A DNA stretch of 64,000 bases from Eurosta solidaginis (Eukaryota > Arthropoda > Insecta > Diptera > Tephritidae). The notes under the pieces are model-generated. The model ran no database searches. It saw only the letters and a list, made by a program, of their open reading frames with translations, and was not told the origin of the DNA. Position 1 is the stretch's first letter; every line of letters begins with the position of its first letter. The DNA is taken from assembly GCF_040869045.1 (NCBI RefSeq), contig NC_090319.1, positions 66,622,779 through 66,686,778 on the forward strand. Direction: 5' to 3'. Of the stretch, positions 56,830 through 64,000 are shown piece after piece. The translations under genes were made by a program, and so were the position numbers.

Positions 56830-59037
56830 GTTTCTTTCTTTTCAGTTTCTCTTTAAACTTCGCAAAGACAATCTATTGCTTTCTTGCTATGTCAAAATGG
56901 TTCTATATGTCCTACTTATTTTGCTGTTGTAGTAAAATGGATATTGTAAATGAACACATTGTGCATCGACCAAATAGAGTAAATTGTGGATATTTTTTGC
57001 TGATAATATAACAAAAACAGATACTTGAGTTCAAGTCGTTTAAATTTAAATACATCAGAGTACATAGGTCTATCAGCGATTTCGTTGGAGCTTCCTAATT
57101 CCGAGAATTTCGATAAATATATATCTAATTCCATGGCATCGTCCTACAGGGATTCAGGCTTTTTCTATTCACCTTCCCAGTTTTCCTTCATATGTGCCAC
57201 GAAAAAAAGATGTTTCATTGGGAGAAACTCTTCAGAGGTTACTAAGCTGCAGCTGATGTTAGGACAGTGTTTGACGGAATATAAATATAGGACCCGAGTG
57301 ATTGAGAAGGACCATTAGTCTCTCTGCCTTTTTGCATGGCATTTTTAGGTTGAATTCTATCTTACTTGAGCAGATTTGTATTCAAAGTTAATTTTCTTTG
57401 CTATCAACAAAGCTACAACTACCTATAGAGCCTACTTGAAATGACTGTAATTACAAACTATTGTGTTTAGAAGAATATTTTTCTTAGAAAATAGAGAAAA
57501 ATAGTATATTGCTGTTGCAATTTGGAAACTCACAAACCATTATCTCTACAGTATTTGACCACAAAACCGCTAGGAAGAATATATGAAGGAACTTAAGAGC
57601 TTTTATAATATATACCTTTCAATTGTTTAATCAACAATTGAGGACGTTCAAATGTAGATTAGTACTTTTTCCTGCAAGCCTTTCATATGCCACATTGGCA
57701 ACACTTATTTAGAACGATGACAGTTTTCGGAACAGTGATGTTGAAATATTTGTCATTTGCTTTTTTTATTATTAAATTTTTAGAACAATTTTAATAAAAA
57801 TGCTTTTTCAATTAACTTCTTTGTGCTTTATTACCATTTAAATAACGAATAAACTGGTCATCACTGTCAATAACTAAATTTTTGTGTTGATATTTTGAAG
57901 TGGCTTTAATTAAATGCAACCATGTGATATTTGAGCGGGTTTTGTGCTTGTACGACATTTTTCATAATTGATTTGTACTAGAAAAGTGTGTGCACATTCA
58001 GCAAAGGCTGCATTCATTTGACAGCTTATTCTGTGTTGAAAAATGTTTGTGTTTAATTCAATTACTTCATTCTTTCTTCGAAGAGTTCAAGAGTGCATTC
58101 CTTTTTTCCCACTACTGAATGAAGAATGGGTTGACTTTTAAGCCACATTCCTTAACAAGGAATGAGAGAATGAAGAAACAGCATTCTTAAATCAATGATT
58201 TAAAATTTCAAATGATTGCACACTTTTACAGCTCTGTGTAGGTTTAAAAAATATAAGAAATAATTTTTGGACAACCTGCAAAAGCTGTGAAATCGCGCTG
58301 TTCTTTATGTTTTCTATAATTTATTGCTTATTTTCACGTCCGCACCGTGTCAAATTCTAAAAAGGTAGTAATTTACATCTGAATCTATTCTTACTTTATT
58401 AGTATTTTTACGGCTGGGTAAAACGTGCCAGTTTAAAAAAAAAAGTTAATAAAAGCTTGAACGTAACCAAATAGGCTAATGACTGCTTCGAATTTATTTA
58501 AATAAATTATTAAATAGATAAAGGCCCAAACACATTCGACTTTTGCGTCGTTTTGGTGCTGGTGCCACTATTTCGGAATACGTAAAAAAAGTCACATTTT
58601 AATTTTGTGTTTTGATGAACCGTGAAAAACAACATTTTTTAAACAGGAATGCTAAGGTTTGTTTCAAATTTGATTGAATGGCGATGGAATTCAACAGCGC
58701 CAGCAAAACCTAAGTTTTATAACTTTTTTTATTTTACTTCGGCAATGGAGACGTTTATGTTCACAGTCAGCTGCAAAGCAAGCTACATAAACACATTAAT
58801 CGTCATGTACACACATACATACAAGCAACAGAGAGATACTCACAAACGCATGTCATCATCAGCCGAAGTAGTACTCACATATACACACGCATATGGTTTC
58901 ACACTACAAATACACGCGCGAGTTATACATTATGTCTATATATTCCACTAATATGTTGATATGATTATTATGTTAGTTTAAGCTTGTTAATTATATTAAA
59001 TACTTATTACTGTTAACGCATTCTACTGGATATTTCT
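56830..59037. other. Intergenic with a partial LTR-like stretch
   Basis: No host gene is seen. From about 58760 to 58950 the sequence resembles the U3 part of the solo-LTR family (CATGTACACACATACATACA and GCAACAGAGAGATACTCAC phrases), without ends. The rest is AT-rich. Confidence 0.45.
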
Positions 59038-59041
59038 ATAT

Positions 59042-59589
59042 TGTTACGAATATTAGCAACACTAAGGGGTACTGTCATCTCTAAGCGATGCTAAGAGTGA
59101 CTTGTATGCACATCCATAAATCAATCATTATGTATCTACATAAACGAATCAATCATTATGTCTACACATATGTACGTACACGCAGCGGAGAAGCAACGCA
59201 CAAACACATGCATATATCTTATCTGAGGTGCTCACAAGAGAGGGCAATAGTTTGTGCAAGTATTACTCACGCGCATATGAGAAACTATAAACGTGGTTGT
59301 GGCTGGTGATTTTGTAGATGATAACGAACTAGTAAGTTCTGGAATGGAAAAGCCTAGAAGTATGCAACGAGGAAATCAGACAGTATAAAAGGCGACAACA
59401 GCAGAGGCGCAGAAGTCAGTTTTGATTAAGCGCGCTATCTGTCGAGCAATAGTAAAGTTATTTATTGTGAAGTACTTTGATAAAGACCATTTTGCATTAC
59501 TGAATAGTGGTGTTATTTATTCAACAGTTTAGTGATTCGAACCTTAGTAGAAGATTTGATATAAGCGGAATTGCAGTAAATTCGTTACA
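59042..59589 (+). repeat. Solo LTR, family 1, copy 5
   Basis: This is 548 nt, from TGTTACGAATATT to AATTCGTTACA, flanked by ATAT (59038-59041 and 59590-59593). TATAAAA lies at 59384-59390. Confidence 0.8.
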
Positions 59590-59593
59590 ATAT

Positions 59594-60133
59594 TTATTTA
59601 TAAAACTATGTAACAATTGAAATTGAAAGAAAAATTCTAATATCAAAAAATAAAAAAATTCATTCAATAAATAATCTTGCATCCAAGAAGATATTGTTTT
59701 ATATTGAAGTAATAGAACTGGCGCAGTCTTCGGCGAACATATTTTTAATTAAATTAAAAAGGAAAATGCTTCCAATTCAAGGACACAGAAGCAACAATAA
59801 AGGAGAATATTTTTTAATTATATATAAGAAAGGAAAACGCTTGTAATTCAAGGATACACAAACAACAATAAAGGAAAAGTAAAACTGTTCTTTCTTCAAT
59901 AAAAATAGTGATCTACAATATCCACCAAGCAACTTAACAGATAATAAATATACGTAATATACAAACAACTGCAATTAAATCTAAGTAACGGTAAATTTTA
60001 AAAATTTTAAATAAGAAACAAATCTGAGAACTGATTAAATGTGACCCGCTTTGTGAATCGTATTATCTTTCCAATTTGAAAGGATAATAACAATTTTGTT
60101 TGAGTCAACATAGTACTGAAACTGCGAAAATAA
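59594..60133. other. Intergenic, nothing recognised
   Basis: This is AT-rich DNA. Two related phrases (AATTCAAGGACACAGAAGCAA and AATTCAAGGATACACAAACAA) recur about 65 nt apart near 59775 and 59840, a small local duplication. Confidence 0.45.
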
Positions 60134-60137
60134 ATAT

Positions 60138-60708
60138 TGTAACGAATTTAGTGCAATTCCGCTTATTTTACACCTTCTACTAAAGTTCGTATCGCTAAAC
60201 TGTTGAATAAATAACTCCAATATTCAATAATGCAAAATGGTCTTTATTAAAGTACTTCATAATAAACTTTATACTTCGCAACCAATAGCACGCTTAAATC
60301 AAACTGTTTGGTCGTTCCTCAGCTGGTACTGTTTTTATACTCTTCGGTTTCCTCGTTGGCATATTTTTAGGCGTTTCTATTTCTAGAATTTACTACTTGT
60401 TTACCAGTTATAAACTCACCAGCTATAAACCACAGATGCACGTTTATAGCTTCTCATATGCGCGTGTATATGTGAGTGATACTTGCACAAAGGATTGCCT
60501 ACTTTTGAGGGCATCTCAGATATATGAATGTGTATTTGTGAGAAATACTTTGCTGATGATTGCATACTTTTGTGAGCATCTCTCCGATGCTGGCATGTAC
60601 ATACATATGTATTGACATAATGATTGATTTGTTAATGTACATACAAGTTACTGCTTATTATCGGCTTAGAGATGATAGTATCCCTTAGTGTTGCTAATAT
60701 TCATCACA
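60138..60708 (-). repeat. Solo LTR, family 1, copy 6
   Basis: This is 571 nt. On the plus strand it runs from TGTAACGAATTTAG to ATTCATCACA. The left flank is ATAT (60134-60137) and the right flank TTAT (60709-60712), one mismatch from a perfect duplication. Confidence 0.75.
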
Positions 60709-60790
60709 TTATATACATAGATATATATCAAACAATAGTGAATAGTGCAAAAAAAAAAAATGATTACTATAAGTTCTATATGCATATATA

Positions 60791-61153
60791 AAAAAAAAAA
60801 TAAATGTAAGGCGCGATACCCTCCGAAGAGATCTAAGGCCGAGCTTCTCTTCCAATTTGCGTCGTGCTCCTCTTGATTTTTCCCTACAAATTGGCCGGAC
60901 GGGACCTACATGTTTTATGCCGACTCCGAACGGCATCTGCAAGGCAGATGAGTTTTCACTGAGAGCTTTTCATGGCAGAAATACAATCGGAGCGCTTGCC
61001 AGACACTGCCGAGGGGCGACCCCGCTTAGAAAAATTTTCTTCTAATTGAAAAATCTTATTTCTAAAATTTTGATGTTGCTTTGCCCGGGAGTTGAACCCA
61101 GGGCATACGGTGTGATAGGCGGAGCACGCTACCATCACACCACGGTGGCCGCC
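60791..61153 (-). mobile_element. Full-length tRNA-derived SINE
   Basis: The 363-nt element is flanked by the 13-nt target duplication ATATGCATATATA (60778-60790 and 61154-61166). On the minus strand it begins GGCGGCCACCGTGGTGTGAT, carries the pol III B-box GGTTCAACTCCC (61088-61099), then a body with CCCCTCGGCAG and a purine-rich end, and finishes in an A-rich tail. It is the reference copy for the pieces at 26.6, 28.4, 43.9 and 52.0 kb. Confidence 0.85.
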
Positions 61154-61468
61154 ATATGCATATATAACTACACATATATTACATATAAATATAAATTTTT
61201 TTTTGTAATTATGACGAATTTTCTAAATTCAAGAGACACCATAAAAGATGCTCAGGCAATACAACTTTTTAAGAGCGATAACACAGTCATTACCATCAAT
61301 CGCTGGTAGGAGAGGAGGAACTGTTACAGTCCTATATACACCAAAGAGTAATCCTCAACAAAATACAGGGACCAGCTCTTCATGTATTACGTACGATAGG
61401 ACCGACGTCAACATGGCCTTATGTAAAGAAGGCCTTGATAAAAAACGCTTCCCAAGGCAGTCGGTTCT

Positions 61469-61964
61469 ATGTACCGGAGCGACTCGGGATTTTTCCCGAC
61501 CAAGGACTGTCATTTCAGTGTGACCCCATTTAATTTGTTGCGTCCCTCCCACAAATCGTCATCCTTCCAGCAGCTCCTTGCAGCAGGACTGCTCCATATT
61601 CTCTTACTCCGGGAAGGCATCGAATCCAATCCGGGTCCGTCTCCTGACCCCGGTCCTGAGAAACGGCATCTGCGGGAAAAGAATCTTTTTAGGACGGTCA
61701 TACTCTGTTGAGTGTGTCTCGTGTAAGTGATGGTTGCATCGGACAGGTTGTTCTGGGCTTGATCCCAAAACCCGACGTCCACGTAACTTTTATAAATCTT
61801 TTGTGGCTCTTTGCTATTCACGCCCAAGGGCGTCCCGTAGTCTACCCCTAAGCGCCCCCCCCACTACCTTCCAGCAGCCCCGCTGCTCAGCAAGCCACAA
61901 CAAGTACCCGTTGCTGCTCGCGCCCCAAGGCGCCAACAACTCAAACAGCTGCTACCACTCATAA
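61469..61964 (+). pseudogene. ORF1 region with 2A-like motif and Cys/His finger
   Basis: The first reading (61469-61711) gives LLAAGLLHILLLREGIESNP then GP. This is a hydrophobic stretch followed by the GIExNPGP end typical of 2A ribosome-skipping peptides. After a frame change, CVSCK, an in-frame TGA, then WLHRTGCSGLDPKTRR give a PHD-like Cys/His finger found in ORF1 of such elements. Low-complexity Pro/Ala/Gln repeats follow. Confidence 0.55.
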
Positions 61965-62359
61965 CTACTACCTTCGTAGTAGAGTCGGTACCAATGCTGA
62001 GCATCAGCCCCTGCCCCCGTCTTCTCCCCCCTCTTTTCCGGCAGCAATCGTGTAGGTCAGGGAAACAGACTCTTAGTCCCTACCTCCGTTTGCACCGTTT
62101 GCCAGCACAGAATATATATTTTTGCGACATCCGCCCAAAGCAGCTCCTGCCTTGGGTGGTGCCACTTTCCTAGATGTTCTGGTCTCCGCGACGGCAACCC
62201 CCCGACGGATTTCATCGCGCCATGTTGCCAGGTCGCAAACCCAAATCATCCGGGTACCCCAATGCTTGCCCAGTCCCAGGGCCACAACAGCAATTGCATC
62301 CTAGCCTTCCACAACCCAGGCGTAGTCACCCGTCACTTACCCCCAGAGTGGCGGCGTCT

Positions 62360-62775
62360 CCCCTTATGCACTTCAGAATTCTGCAGTTAAACTGTAATGG
62401 ACTAACTGGGAAGATTACGGAGATAGTCGATTTCATGAAGCGGCACAACATCTGAATTGCTGCGATTCAAGAGACTAAACTCACAGCAAGATCTGCATTG
62501 CAGACCTGCTCTGGGTATAATGTCCACAGGAAAGACCGCATGAGCGGAAATGGAGGCGGCCTCGCGTTTATCATACACCACTCTGTGCAATATTATATAT
62601 TTGATCCTGGCATCGACCACAGGGACAATGTCTTAGAACGTCAAGGCCTATCTGTCCGGTCAGGCGATGTAAACCTAGAAATCATCAACATCTACATCCC
62701 TCCTGCCACCTTTGCCCCAGTGGATACCGCCCTAATATCAGAGCCTTACTCACTGGCAACAATCGCATCATCTTA
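62360..62775 (+). pseudogene. ORF2 endonuclease, first half (interrupted)
   Basis: The reading starts FRILQLNCNGLTGKITEIVD, the opening strand of the apurinic-type endonuclease with its catalytic Asn. A TGA at 62453-62455 interrupts it before AAIQETKL, which carries the catalytic Glu. After SGNGGGLAFIIHH a one-base shift near 62750-62770 moves the rest to another frame. Confidence 0.75.
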
Positions 62776-64000
62776 GGCGATTTCAATGCCCATCACGATC
62801 TATGGCACTCAGACTTGCGGGCGGACAGTAGGGGTGAGATGTTGGTGGATCAAATAGAAGAAACGACGTTCTGCACAATAAACGGAGACGCCCCCACGCG
62901 TATGGTAGGAAGCTGTCACAGTTCGCCAGATATCTCAATCGTGAGCGCAGAACTCGTAAACTGCGTCAACTGCCAGCCGATGGTAACATTGGCATCCGAC
63001 CACCGGCCTATACTTATTCCGCTCGAGCGTACCGCCGACTTCATCGTCATCGAAAAACGCACTTTCATAAACTTCAAAAAAGGAAAGTGGGAAGAATATC
63101 AATCTTTTACAGACAACCTCTTTGCTGCCCTCCCTATCCCGACTGATGCCCGCCAAGAAGAGCGTGCCTTCCGTAAGGTCATTGAATCCGCCTCGGCTCG
63201 TTTCATTCCCGCCGGGAGAATTCCCGAAATCGGGCCCCACTTTCCGGCGGAGGCCGCAAACTTAGCGAGAGAACGTGACCTTATAAGACAGCTTGATCCA
63301 GGCGACCCCCTAATAAGGGATATAAACCAACGCATCAGATTGCTTGTGGACGAACACAAGCGGGCGAAATGGGAGGAGCACCTAAGAGGTTGTAACCTCT
63401 CTGCCGGTGTGGGTAAACTTTGGTCCACCGTAAAGTCCCTATCGAATCCGACTAAGCACAAAGACAAAGTTTCCATCGCCTTTGGCGACAAAGTGCTGTC
63501 GGATGCGAAAAAATGCGCGAGCGCTTTCTGCCGACAATATATAATGCATTCTACGGTCGACAAAGATAGACGGAGGGCCAATAGACACGCACATAAACAC
63601 AAATTCAGCGCGTCACCAATCACCATCACCGCTAAAGAGGTTGAGGACGCCATTGGTCGCGCTAAACCATCCAAAGCAGTGGGCCCAGACGGCATAGCCA
63701 TGCCGATGCTTAAAAGCCTAAGGAAAGAGGGTTTCAGATATTTAGCGCATGTCTTCAACCTGTCTCTTTCCACCTTTGTCATACCCGAGAAATGGAAAAT
63801 GGCCAAGGTGGTCCCGCTACTAAAGCCTGGGAAACCAGCTAACATAGGAGAGTCGTATCGTCCGATATCTCTCCTATCGCCAGTAGCAAAGACGCTTGAA
63901 GCCATTTTGCTCCCTTATTTCCAAGCAAATTTGCAGCTAGCCTCTCATCAGCATGGCTTCAGAAAACTCCATAGCACTACCACCGCGCTAAATGCCATTA
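62755..64000 (+). pseudogene. ORF2 endonuclease second half and reverse transcriptase start
   Basis: Continuously open to the window end. It begins RIILGDFNAHHDLWHSD (catalytic Asp/Asn of the endonuclease), then TLASDHRPILIPL with the final SDH. A charged linker leads to the RT with KAVGPDGIAMPMLK, WKMAKVVPLLKPGK and YRPISLLSPVAKTLE. The RT catalytic YxDD box lies beyond the window. Confidence 0.8.

Larger units (their letters stand above)
61420..64000 (+). mobile_element. Non-LTR retrotransposon, 5' part (cut by window end)
   Basis: The plus strand shows a leader, a short frame with a 2A-like motif, a Cys/His finger, endonuclease and RT, in this order. The window ends inside the RT fingers. 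RT phrases SYRPISLLSPVAKTLEAILL and QHGFRKLHSTTTAL place it among Jockey/I-type elements, but I cannot name the clade. Several stops and shifts in ORF1 and in the endonuclease show a defective copy. The 5' limit is approximate. Confidence 0.8.

Overview
The window is animal nuclear DNA, most likely from a higher fly. It holds a split gene whose protein tracks Drosophila DNA polymerase alpha catalytic subunit exon by exon, with 57-83 nt introns typical of flies. The sequence is AT-rich and crowded with transposon families. The repeat style suggests a tephritid fruit fly (Bactrocera/Zeugodacus-like), but that is an inference from general familiarity, not a database match.

Layout. Positions 1-5.1 kb are AT-rich intergenic DNA with two CGG-rich repeats. 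At 5143-6394 (+) is an unrecognised two-exon gene ending in a coiled coil. From 6.5 to 8.7 kb there is repeat debris and a fold-back element. At 8.77-13.3 kb (-) lies a decayed LOA-like non-LTR retrotransposon. At 14623-21696 (-) there is an LTR element with unusually long LTRs (about 2.9 kb each) around a 1.27 kb non-coding interior. It is flanked by a 4-bp duplication, has a tRNA-Lys-like primer site, and each LTR carries an exon-sized piece of a CLPTM1-family gene. At 22162-36939 (+) is the complete nine-exon polymerase alpha gene. Intron 6 holds a Ty3/gypsy-type element (27069-33179) with its own nested insertions, and intron 8 holds a 1.8 kb interspersed repeat with a MITE inside it. At 37290-42705 (-), convergent with the polymerase gene, is a two-exon takeout/JHBP-family gene with a 4.6 kb intron that contains a solo LTR, inverted repeats and a near-perfect 160-nt-arm hairpin. 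From 43 to 61 kb I see no host gene. That stretch holds solo LTRs, SINE copies, fold-backs, minisatellites, MITEs and dispersed repeats. At about 61.42-64.0 kb (+) is the 5' part of a second non-LTR retrotransposon, cut off by the window end. Its ORF1 region carries a 2A-like motif.

The two recognised host genes do unrelated jobs: replication initiation, and a secreted small-hydrophobic-ligand binder. Their annotated 3' ends probably overlap. The most unusual object is the 14.6-21.7 kb element. It shows all structural marks of an LTR retroelement but has no recognisable gag or pol, carries a host exon inside its LTRs, and has three hairpin motifs in its interior whose stems differ in sequence yet stay paired. 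The second theme is a family of six solo LTRs, all inserted at ATAT.
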